A DNA stretch of 64,000 nucleotides, taken from contig PALT01000034.1 in NCBI GenBank assembly GCA_002706605.1, positions 62,001-126,000 on the forward strand, in the 5' to 3' direction. The DNA is from Rhodovulum sp. (GTDB lineage: Bacteria > Pseudomonadota > Alphaproteobacteria > Rhodobacterales > Rhodobacteraceae). A program made the translations under genes and the position numbers. Shown one piece after another: positions 15,745 through 23,504 of this stretch (the first letter of the stretch is position 1; every line of letters begins with the position of its first letter). The notes below the pieces were generated by a model. That model searched no databases. It saw nothing but the letters and a program-made list of their open reading frames with translations, and was not told where the DNA came from.

Positions 15745-16431
15745 ATGGACGGCACCATGACAAAAACCGCGGCTTGTAATTTAATCCTGTTGGGCCCGCC
15801 GGGCGCCGGTAAAGGCACGCAGGCGCGTATGCTGGAAGAGAAATTCGGCCTCGTTCAACTGTCGACCGGCGATCTGCTGCGTGCGGCTGTGGCGGCGGGC
15901 ACCGAGGCTGGCAAGCAGGCCAAATCGGTCATGGAAGCCGGCGGTCTGGTCAGCGACGAGATCGTCATCGCAATCCTGCGCGACCGTTTGGCCGAGCCTG
16001 ATTGCGCCGCGGGCGTGATCCTTGACGGTTTCCCGCGCACGCCGGTTCAGGCGGCTGCGCTGGACGATCTGATGGGCACCATCGACAGCGCCATCAACGC
16101 CGCGATCAGCCTTGAGGTTGACGATGCGGCCATGGTTGAGCGCGTCGCGGGCCGTTACACCTGTGCCGGTTGCGGCGAGGGCTATCACGACAGTTTCAAG
16201 ACGCCTGCGACTGCGGGCACCTGCGATAAATGCGGCGGGACGGAATTCAAACGTCGCGCGGATGACAACGCCGAGACCGTGTCCGAACGTCTGGCGGCCT
16301 ATCACGCGCAGACCGCGCCGCTGATCGCGTTTTACGATGACAAAGGCATTTTGCAACGCGTCGACGCCATGGGCGATATCGACGTGATTGCGGGGGAATT
16401 GGGAACGATCGTTCAAAAGATCGTCGCCTAA
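15745..16431 (+). CDS. adk: Adenylate kinase with zinc-type LID
   Basis: A 228-residue adenylate kinase (AMP + ATP to 2 ADP). The P-loop 'GPPGAGKGTQA' is near residue 17, the NMP-binding 'LSTGDLLRAAV' and 'DGFPRT' follow, and the LID domain carries four cysteines (CAGCGEGYHD...CDKCGG) that can bind zinc. The ATG at 15745 is chosen because GAGGA lies 6 bases upstream; an ATG four codons later is an alternative. It precedes an acetate-type symporter. Acetate activation by acetyl-CoA synthetase makes AMP, which this enzyme would recycle, so the pairing makes metabolic sense. Confidence 0.95.
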   Translation: MDGTMTKTAACNLILLGPPGAGKGTQARMLEEKFGLVQLSTGDLLRAAVAAGTEAGKQAKSVMEAGGLVSDEIVIAILRDRLAEPDCAAGVILDGFPRTPVQAAALDDLMGTIDSAINAAISLEVDDAAMVERVAGRYTCAGCGEGYHDSFKTPATAGTCDKCGGTEFKRRADDNAETVSERLAAYHAQTAPLIAFYDDKGILQRVDAMGDIDVIAGELGTIVQKIVA

Positions 16432-16514
16432 TCGCACACGATCCACAGGGATCGGGGGCTGGGGATGCGCGCGCGGTGCATCCCTTTGGAGGAACTGGAG
16501 GAAGGGAGGACGCG

Positions 16515-16775
16515 ATGTCCGACAATCAATCCAATAATGCATATTGGTCGGCCAACATTCGACTGATTGCAGTGTGTCTGGTGATCTGGGCACTGGTCTC
16601 TTTCGGGTTCGGCATTCTGCTGCGCCCGATGCTGTCGGGGATCGCCGTTGGCGGCTCTGATTTGGGGTTCTGGTTCGCGCAACAGGGGTCGATCCTGGTC
16701 TTTTTGGGCCTGATCTTCTTTTACGCGTGGCGGATGAACAAACTGGACGCCGAATTCGGCGTGGACGAGGAGTAA
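16515..16775 (+). CDS. DUF4212 small membrane subunit of a solute:sodium symporter
   Basis: An 86-residue protein with two predicted membrane helices (about residues 15-36 and 52-72). It matches DUF4212, the small partner that is regularly encoded directly upstream of VC_2705-type sodium:acetate symporters. The start at 16515 is supported by a GGGAGG ribosome site 7 bases before and by the family N-terminus 'SDNQSNNAYWSANIRL'. The large subunit begins 6 bases after its stop. Confidence 0.92.
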   Translation: MSDNQSNNAYWSANIRLIAVCLVIWALVSFGFGILLRPMLSGIAVGGSDLGFWFAQQGSILVFLGLIFFYAWRMNKLDAEFGVDEE

Positions 16776-16781
16776 TCGGCC

Positions 16782-18566
16782 ATGGATCAGTTTACCATTA
16801 ACCTGCTGTTTGTGGGCGCGTCCTTTGCGCTTTACATCGGCATCGCGATCTGGGCCCGTGCGGGTTCGACCAGCGAATTCTACGCCGCTGGCCGCGGTAT
16901 TCATCCCGTCACCAACGGTATGGCAACGGCTGCGGACTGGATGTCGGCGGCGTCGTTCATCTCGATGGCTGGTCTGATCGCCTTTACCGGCTATGACAAC
17001 AGCTCGTTCCTGATGGGCTGGACCGGTGGGTACGTTCTGCTGGCTCTGCTGCTTGCGCCTTATCTGCGTAAGTTCGGCAAGTTCACCGTGTCGGAATTCA
17101 TCGGCGACCGTTTCTACAGCCCGACTGCACGTCTGGTGGCCGTTATCTGTCTGATCGTTGCCTCGACCACCTACGTTATCGGTCAGATGACCGGTGTTGG
17201 CGTTGCGTTTGGCCGCTTCCTTGAGGTGAGCAACACGACCGGTCTGCTGATCGGTGCATGTGTTGTGTTCGCCTACGCCGTTTTCGGCGGCATGAAAGGT
17301 GTGACCTACACGCAGGTTGCCCAGTACTGTGTTCTGATCGTGGCCTACACGATCCCGGCGATCTTTATCTCGCTGCAACTGACCGGCAACCCGATCCCTG
17401 CACTGGGTCTGTTTGGCGAGCACGCTGCTTCGGGTGAGGCTCTGCTGAGCAAGCTGGACGCCACCATCCAAGAACTGGGCTTTAACCAGTACACGGCGCA
17501 CAACGGTGACACGTTCAACATGGTTCTGTTCACCCTGTCGCTGATGATTGGTACGGCTGGTCTGCCGCACGTTATCATGCGCTTCTTCACCGTGCCGCGC
17601 GTTGCTGATGCACGTTGGTCGGCTGGCTGGGCGCTGGTGTTCATTGCACTGCTGTATCTGACGGCTCCGGCTGTTGGTGCGATGGCGCGTCTGAACATCA
17701 CCGAACTGATGTGGCCGAACGGTACCGAAGGTCAGGCTGTGTCGATCGAAACGATCAACAGCGACGAGGCCTATGCCTGGATGGAAACCTGGCAGAAAAC
17801 CGGTCTGTTGGATTGGGAAGACAAAAACGGCGACGGCATGATCCAGTACTACAACGATGCAAGCCCGGCGATGGCCGAGCGTGCAGCGGCTGAAGGCTGG
17901 ACCGGCAACGAATTGACCAAGTTTAACCGTGACATCCTGGTTCTGGCGAACCCGGAAATCGCCAACCTGCCCAGCTGGGTCATCGGTCTGGTGGCTGCGG
18001 GTGGTCTGGCGGCTGCTCTTTCGACGGCTGCTGGTCTGTTGCTGGCGATTTCGTCGGCTGTGTCGCACGACCTGATCAAAGGCGCCATCAACCCGAACAT
18101 CTCGGAAAAAGGCGAACTGATGTCGGCCCGTGTTGCCATGGCTGTGGCCATCGCGGTTGCAACCTATCTGGGTCTGAACCCCCCGGGCTTTGCCGCACAA
18201 ACGGTGGCCTTGGCGTTCGGTCTGGCAGCGGCCTCGATCTTCCCGGCGCTGATGATGGGGATCTTCTCGACCCGCATCAACAACACCGGCGCGGTTGCTG
18301 GTATGCTGGCAGGTCTGATCGTGACGCTGGTCTACATCTTCCTGCACAAAGGCTGGTTCTTTGTTCCGGGTACGAACTCGTTCACGGATGCTGACCCGCT
18401 GCTGGGTACGATTAAATCGACCTCGTTCGGTGCAATCGGTGCGATGATCAACTTTGCAGTTGCTTACATCGTCAGCAGCATGACCAAGCCGATCCCGCAA
18501 GAGATCAAGGATCTGGTCGAAAGCGTGCGCATCCCCCGTGGTGCAGGCGACGCCGTCGATCACTGA
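16782..18566 (+). CDS. actP: Sodium:solute symporter, ActP-like acetate permease (VC_2705 type)
   Basis: A 594-residue integral membrane protein of the SSS family with about 13 helices. Recognisable family blocks are 'EFYAAGRGIHPVTNGMATAADWMSAASFISMAGLI' in short pieces near the N-terminus and 'GLPHVIMRFFTVP' in the middle. An insert rich in Asp, Lys and Gln (about residues 325-375) is a feature of the VC_2705 subgroup. It imports acetate or related short-chain monocarboxylates with sodium. Codon use is strikingly biased (many CTG, CGT, GGT), which suggests high expression. A strong stem-loop follows the stop. Confidence 0.93.
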   Translation: MDQFTINLLFVGASFALYIGIAIWARAGSTSEFYAAGRGIHPVTNGMATAADWMSAASFISMAGLIAFTGYDNSSFLMGWTGGYVLLALLLAPYLRKFGKFTVSEFIGDRFYSPTARLVAVICLIVASTTYVIGQMTGVGVAFGRFLEVSNTTGLLIGACVVFAYAVFGGMKGVTYTQVAQYCVLIVAYTIPAIFISLQLTGNPIPALGLFGEHAASGEALLSKLDATIQELGFNQYTAHNGDTFNMVLFTLSLMIGTAGLPHVIMRFFTVPRVADARWSAGWALVFIALLYLTAPAVGAMARLNITELMWPNGTEGQAVSIETINSDEAYAWMETWQKTGLLDWEDKNGDGMIQYYNDASPAMAERAAAEGWTGNELTKFNRDILVLANPEIANLPSWVIGLVAAGGLAAALSTAAGLLLAISSAVSHDLIKGAINPNISEKGELMSARVAMAVAIAVATYLGLNPPGFAAQTVALAFGLAAASIFPALMMGIFSTRINNTGAVAGMLAGLIVTLVYIFLHKGWFFVPGTNSFTDADPLLGTIKSTSFGAIGAMINFAVAYIVSSMTKPIPQEIKDLVESVRIPRGAGDAVDH

Positions 18567-18578
18567 TCAAGATCAAGG

Positions 18579-18602
18579 TATAGGGGGCTTCGGCCCCCTA
18601 TA
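18579..18602 (+). terminator. Stem-loop terminator after the acetate symporter gene
   Basis: TATAGGGGGC (18579-18588) pairs perfectly with GCCCCCTATA (18593-18602) around a TTCG tetraloop, 12 bases after the symporter stop. The T tract is short (TTG), so termination may be partial and allow read-through into the signalling genes downstream. Confidence 0.75.
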
Positions 18603-18656
18603 TTGCCTTGGTAGAGTAACATCCCAAGGCGAGGTGCCAAGCAGGCACGCATTCAA

Positions 18657-20525
18657 ATGACCCAATCCGATGGACACCCACCGATGATGCAGGCCAACGA
18701 CCCGTCTGCCTTGGTACAGGCCCTGATCGCCCACGCCCCGTTTTCCCTGTTGGGAGAGGCAGCGCAGGCGCGACTGTCGACGGGCCTCAGCCAGATGCAG
18801 GTCGCAGCCGGTGATCTGGTGGTGCCGCGCGGTGCGCCCCTTGGGGGGCTTTATTTCATTCAAACCGGTGTGTGTGACATCGTGGCCCCCGGTGGCGCGG
18901 TCGTGTCCCACCGTGTTGCGGGCGATATTCTGGGCGAGCGCGGATTGCTGCGCGATGGCTATGCGGTGATGGATGTCCGCGCGATTGAGCCGTCCGATCT
19001 GATCACCCTGTCGTCCGAGCTGTTCCACGACTTTGTCGAACACGAACCTGCCTTTGCCGAGTGGTTCACCCGCAGCGCCCCCGCATGGTCGGATGAGGCC
19101 GAGACGGGCTATGCCACCGGTTTGACGGCGCTGCATGTGCGTGATCTGATGTCCGCGCCGCCGATCACCTGTGAGGCGGACAATTCGATCACCGACGTGG
19201 CCAAGGTCATGCGGGATCGCCGTATTTCGTCCCTGTTGGTGATGCAGGGCGATGACCTACAGGGCATCGTCACCACGACCGACCTGACGAACAAGGTTCT
19301 GGCCGAGGGGCGCGATGGCACGACGCCCGTCACCGACGTGATGACCCGCAACCCCGTCACGATCCGCCCCGATGCCGTGGGTCTGGATGCTATGATGCTG
19401 TTGGCCAGCCACGGGATCAGTCACCTGCCGGTGGCGGATGGGGATGAATTGCTGGGCATGGTGGGAAAAACCAATCTGTTCCGCCAACAGGCCGCCACAG
19501 CCAGTCACATGGTTCTGGAAATCGTTGGCGCGAATTCCGCCGATGAAATGGCCGCCGTCACCGCCCGCATTCCCGAACTGCTGTCCCAACTGGTGATGGC
19601 GGGCACGCGTCCGAACCCGATCTGCCGCCGGATCACCGACATCACCGACGCAATCACGCGCCGTTTGCTGGCCTTGGCCGAGGCCGAGTTCGGCCCGCCG
19701 CCGGTGCCCTATCTGTGGTTGGCCTGCGGCTCGCAAGGGCGGCGCGAACAAACGGGGCAATCGGATCAGGACAATTGCCTGATCATATCGGATGACATGC
19801 GCCCCGAGGACGACGCCTATTTCGCGAAACTGGCGAAATTCGTGTCCGATGGTCTGGATACCTGCGGGTTCGTCTATTGCCCCGGCGATATGATGGCGAC
19901 CGCGCCGCGCTGGCGCCAACCGCGCCGTGTCTGGCGCGAGTATTTCACCAAATGGATCGCCCAGCCGGATGAAGAGGCCCAGATGCTGGCCTCGGTCATG
20001 TTCGATCTGCGCCCGATCGCGGGGGACTTTGCGCTTTACGACGATCTCCAGCAGGAAACGCTGGACATGGCGCGGGGCAATTCGATCTTTGTGGCGCATA
20101 TGATCGCGAACTCGCTGAAACACACGCCGCCCTTGGGCCTGTTGCGCGGGTTTTCCCTGATCAAATCGGGCGATCACAAGAACATGGTCGACCTGAAACA
20201 CAGCGGCGTCGTCCCCGTTACCGATCTGGGCCGTGTCTATGCGTTGCAGGGCGGGTTGCAGGCGGTGAACACGCGCGACCGGCTTGAGGCGGCTCTTGAT
20301 GCAGGTGTGGTGTCGGATAGCGGCGCGCGTGATCTGATCGACGCCTATGAGATGATCGCCGAAACCCGCCTGATCCATCAGGCGCGCCAAATCCGCGACG
20401 GGATCAAGCCGGATAACTTTATGGCCCCAAGCGGCCTATCAGACCTTGAGCGCAACCACCTGCGCGATGCATTCATGGTGATAAAGACGATGCAGTCGGC
20501 CCTTGGACACGGGCGGAGTGCATAA
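18657..20525 (+). CDS. cNMP-binding / CBS / DUF294 nucleotidyltransferase-like protein
   Basis: A 622-residue cytosolic regulator-like protein. The N-terminus (about 15-130) is a cyclic-nucleotide-binding-type domain (GDLVVPRGAPLGGLYFIQTG). Two CBS domains follow (about 160-285: VRDLMSAPPIT and VTDVMTRNPVT). The C-terminal half is DUF294, with the nucleotidyltransferase-like 'ACGSQGRREQTGQSDQDN', and a helical DUF294_C region. This architecture is found near acetate symporters and exonucleases in many proteobacteria, which suggests control of acetate use or nucleotide pools. The reaction is not established, though the GS-RRE-D-D pattern looks intact. Confidence 0.87.
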   Translation: MTQSDGHPPMMQANDPSALVQALIAHAPFSLLGEAAQARLSTGLSQMQVAAGDLVVPRGAPLGGLYFIQTGVCDIVAPGGAVVSHRVAGDILGERGLLRDGYAVMDVRAIEPSDLITLSSELFHDFVEHEPAFAEWFTRSAPAWSDEAETGYATGLTALHVRDLMSAPPITCEADNSITDVAKVMRDRRISSLLVMQGDDLQGIVTTTDLTNKVLAEGRDGTTPVTDVMTRNPVTIRPDAVGLDAMMLLASHGISHLPVADGDELLGMVGKTNLFRQQAATASHMVLEIVGANSADEMAAVTARIPELLSQLVMAGTRPNPICRRITDITDAITRRLLALAEAEFGPPPVPYLWLACGSQGRREQTGQSDQDNCLIISDDMRPEDDAYFAKLAKFVSDGLDTCGFVYCPGDMMATAPRWRQPRRVWREYFTKWIAQPDEEAQMLASVMFDLRPIAGDFALYDDLQQETLDMARGNSIFVAHMIANSLKHTPPLGLLRGFSLIKSGDHKNMVDLKHSGVVPVTDLGRVYALQGGLQAVNTRDRLEAALDAGVVSDSGARDLIDAYEMIAETRLIHQARQIRDGIKPDNFMAPSGLSDLERNHLRDAFMVIKTMQSALGHGRSA

Positions 20526-20539
20526 AATGGGGGAACACC

Positions 20540-21046
20540 GTGTTTATTGATTTGATAGCGACCTTTGCTGCCGGTTTTGCCGGGGCGGGGATCATCCTGA
20601 TCCTGAACCACCTGACGCGCGGGCGTCTGCCTAAATGGGCGATGCCTGTGGCCGCTGGTGGGGCGATGATCGCGATGACCATCTGGTCGGAATACACATG
20701 GGCCGCAAGGACCATGGCAGGCCAGCCCGAAGGCGTGGTGAACCTGCAAACCGTGGAGGAGAGCAAACCGTGGAAGCCGTGGACCTATGTGGTTCCTCAG
20801 GCGACGCGGTTCATGGCGCTGGATACGGCGACGATCCGTGACAACCCCGAGCACCCCGATGTGCGGCTGGTCGATTTGTACCTGTTCGCGCGCTGGGCCC
20901 CGCCCGCCAAGGTCACGCAATTCGTCAACTGTGCCGATGCGACGCGCGCGGATGCGACGAACACCGTTTTTGCGGATTTCGACCGCGCGCAATGGCAGCC
21001 CTTGGATCAGGACGATCCCTTGTTGCAGGGGGCCTGCCAAACCTAG
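20540..21046 (+). CDS. Hypothetical membrane protein
   Basis: A 168-residue protein with two predicted helices near the N-terminus (about residues 4-24 and 33-52) and a soluble C-terminal part containing 'TVEESKPWKPWTYVVPQATRF'. I do not recognise a named family. The GTG at 20540 is preferred because GGGGGAA lies just upstream. It sits between the DUF294 protein and a receiver protein in what looks like one operon, so it may belong to the same signalling group. The soluble part is probably exported. Confidence 0.7.
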   Translation: MFIDLIATFAAGFAGAGIILILNHLTRGRLPKWAMPVAAGGAMIAMTIWSEYTWAARTMAGQPEGVVNLQTVEESKPWKPWTYVVPQATRFMALDTATIRDNPEHPDVRLVDLYLFARWAPPAKVTQFVNCADATRADATNTVFADFDRAQWQPLDQDDPLLQGACQT

Positions 21047-21064
21047 CCCGGAGGAGGGGCCGGA

Positions 21065-21442
21065 ATGGACGAAAAACGAATTCTGCTGGTCGAAGACGAA
21101 GACAACATCGCCCTTGCGCTGGAGCATCTGCTGCGCCGTCAGGGGTTTGGCACCTGCCGCGCCGCGACGGGGCGGGATGCCCTGCGACAGCTGACGGATT
21201 TCCGGCCCGACCTGGTCCTTTTGGATGTGATGCTGCCCGACATTTCAGGATTTGAACTGTGCCAGACGGTGCAGGAACAGGCGGATCGCCCCCGCATCAT
21301 CATGATGACCGCCCGCGGCGGTGAGGTTGAGCGCCGCAAGAGCCTTGCCATGGGGGCGGACGGGTTCATGCACAAACCCTTTGTGACCGGTGACCTGATC
21401 GCGGAGATTGATCAGGTTCTGGCGGGGCCGGTCCATGCCTGA
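21065..21442 (+). CDS. Single-domain response regulator (CheY-like)
   Basis: A 125-residue receiver domain with no output domain. The phospho-acceptor is Asp54 (LVLLDVMLPD), the acidic pocket is 'EDED' at residues 10-13, and 'MMTARGG' and 'HKPF' carry the conserved Thr and Lys. Its last 8 bases overlap the start of the sensor-exonuclease fusion gene, so the two are translated together. It probably relays or absorbs phosphate in that local system. Confidence 0.9.
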   Translation: MDEKRILLVEDEDNIALALEHLLRRQGFGTCRAATGRDALRQLTDFRPDLVLLDVMLPDISGFELCQTVQEQADRPRIIMMTARGGEVERRKSLAMGADGFMHKPFVTGDLIAEIDQVLAGPVHA

Positions 21443-23501
21443 ACGCCTTGGCCTGCGCAAACGGTTCGCGCTGTTCTTTGCGGCGCTGGGGGGCGGGGCC
21501 TGTGTTGCGATCGGGCTGGGCGCGTGGGTCGGCCTGTCGCGCAGCGCGGGTGCAGCGGACGGGTTCGTGATCGCCGCCCTGATCGGGATGTTCGGCGTTC
21601 TGGGTCTGGTCGCGTGGATCGGGTTTCTGTTTGACCAGAACGTGGCACGCCCGATTGTGGCGCTGACCTCGGACTTATCCACGCGGGCGCGCACGGATGC
21701 GGGTGGCGAGATCGACCAGAGCGCGGCGCGCTACCTTGGGGCGCTGGCCCCCGCCGCGCGCAATCTGCACACCGCGTTGACCGAGGCGCGTGCGGCAGGC
21801 GAAGAACAGGTCGCCCGCAAAACAGCGGCGATTGAACGGGAAAAGGCGCTGTTCGCCGCGTTGCTGCATGATCTGGCCGAGGGCGTCTTCGTCATCGGAC
21901 CGGATCAGCGGATCATGCTCTATAACCGTGCAGCGCGGGATATCCTGCCCGGCGCGGGACTGGACCGCCCCCTGTCCGGTGTGATCCGCGTCGATCCGAT
22001 GCTGCATGCCATCGAACGTCTGAACCACCGCGATCCGAGCGAGGGAACACGGCCCGAGGCGTTCCTGACCGCCTCGGCGGATGGGGCGCGGTTGTTGATC
22101 GGGCGCGTGTCGCGGGTCATCAGCGCGGGGAAATCCGTCGGCCATGTGGTGGTGTTTCATGACGCGACCGACGATCTACAGGCCCATGCCGAACACGACC
22201 ACATCTTTAACGATCTTCTGGAACAGGTGCGGCGCAGTGCGGCGGCCATGGGCGCGATTTTGGACGTGTTGACCGCCGATCCTGACATCGAACTGCCTCT
22301 GCGCGCGACGTTTGACACTGCCCTGCATGAGGAATTGCAGCGCGTCTATGACACCCTGAACGAAACCGCAGGGGCCTATGACGCGGCGACCTCGCGCCAT
22401 TGGCCGATGACCGAGGTCGCGGCCAGCGACATCTTCGACGCCCTTGCCGCGCGCCGCCCTGAGGTAGTCGCGCAATCCGGCGGCGACGCGTTCCTGCATT
22501 GTGACGGCTATGCGGTTCTTGAAATCCTCGACCGTATTGTCGGCGGTCTGGCCGATGATCCGGCGCGCAGCGATTTCGCCATCGCCACCCGCGCGGCGGG
22601 GGATGAGGTCTGGATCACCCTTGACTGGGCCGGTCCCAAGGTCGCCGATAGCGCGCTGGAGGCGTGGTTGCAGGTGCCCCTGTCGGCGAGTTATGGGCAA
22701 TATTCGGGGCGCGACGCGCTGCAGGGACATCGCACCGAAATCTGGCCCGAAGATGCGGACGGACGCGCGCGTCTTGTGTTGCCGTTGCGCTCGGCCCAGC
22801 CGCAGGTGCTAAAGCCACAGGAAGAACGGCCTGAGTTCTATGATTTCAACCTGCCCGGGGCGGACGGCAACCGCGACTGGATGACGGTGCCCCTACGGGC
22901 GCTGCGGTTCGTGGTGTTTGACACGGAAACCACCGGCCTGAACCCCGCCGGACGGGATGAGATCGTGCAAATCGCGGGGATGCGGATCGTGAACGGGCGT
23001 CTGTTGACCGGTGAGGTGTTTGACACATTGGTCAATCCGGGCCGCAAAATCCCGCCTGCGTCCACGGCGGTGCATAAGATCGACGATACGATGGTGGTCG
23101 ATGCACCGGATATCGGCGCGGCGGGGCAGGCGTTTCACGATTTCTGCGAAGGTTCGGTTCTGGTCGCGCATAACGCGCCGTTTGACATGGCGTTTTTGCG
23201 CAAGTCGCAGGACCGGATCGGCGCGCGGTTCGGGCAACCGGCCCTGTGCACGGTTCTGTTGTCTGCCGTTTTGTTCGATCACACGGGCGATCACACGCTG
23301 GACGCGCTGTGTGATCGGTTTGGCGTCGATCTACCGGCCGAGTTGCGCCACACCGCCCTTGGGGATGCGCGGGCGACGGCGCAGGTGTTTTTGCACATGC
23401 TGGATTTGCTAGAGGCGCGCGGCATTCTGACCCTTGGCGATGCGATTGCCGCCTCTGAACAGATGACCCAAATCCGCAAGGCCCAGAACTATGGCACCTA
23501 G
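21435..23501 (+). CDS. Degenerate sensor kinase fused to a DEDDh 3'-5' exonuclease
   Basis: A 688-residue fusion. Two membrane helices (about 12-34 and 44-66) are followed by a HAMP-like stretch, a PAS domain (about 150-250) and a kinase-like region that lacks a clear N-box and G-boxes. Residues from about 490 form an exonuclease of the RNase T/DNA polymerase III epsilon type, with Asp496 and Glu498 in 'FDTETTGLNP', the 'HNAPFDMAFL' Asp, and a C-terminal 'HTALGDARATA' His/Asp. Separate exonuclease genes beside DUF294 and acetate transporters are known; here the nuclease is attached to a membrane sensor. The start overlaps the receiver gene. Confidence 0.85.
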   Translation: MPERLGLRKRFALFFAALGGGACVAIGLGAWVGLSRSAGAADGFVIAALIGMFGVLGLVAWIGFLFDQNVARPIVALTSDLSTRARTDAGGEIDQSAARYLGALAPAARNLHTALTEARAAGEEQVARKTAAIEREKALFAALLHDLAEGVFVIGPDQRIMLYNRAARDILPGAGLDRPLSGVIRVDPMLHAIERLNHRDPSEGTRPEAFLTASADGARLLIGRVSRVISAGKSVGHVVVFHDATDDLQAHAEHDHIFNDLLEQVRRSAAAMGAILDVLTADPDIELPLRATFDTALHEELQRVYDTLNETAGAYDAATSRHWPMTEVAASDIFDALAARRPEVVAQSGGDAFLHCDGYAVLEILDRIVGGLADDPARSDFAIATRAAGDEVWITLDWAGPKVADSALEAWLQVPLSASYGQYSGRDALQGHRTEIWPEDADGRARLVLPLRSAQPQVLKPQEERPEFYDFNLPGADGNRDWMTVPLRALRFVVFDTETTGLNPAGRDEIVQIAGMRIVNGRLLTGEVFDTLVNPGRKIPPASTAVHKIDDTMVVDAPDIGAAGQAFHDFCEGSVLVAHNAPFDMAFLRKSQDRIGARFGQPALCTVLLSAVLFDHTGDHTLDALCDRFGVDLPAELRHTALGDARATAQVFLHMLDLLEARGILTLGDAIAASEQMTQIRKAQNYGT

Positions 23502-23504
23502 GGG

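Noticed and set aside
16428-18563. A long antisense open frame opposite the acetate symporter genes
   Set aside because: The sense strand encodes well-recognised DUF4212 and SSS proteins; the antisense product is low-complexity and without motifs.
21435-23501. Replicative DNA polymerase III epsilon subunit (dnaQ)
   Set aside because: The exonuclease is fused to a membrane PAS sensor and lacks the replicase context, so it is not the proofreading subunit.
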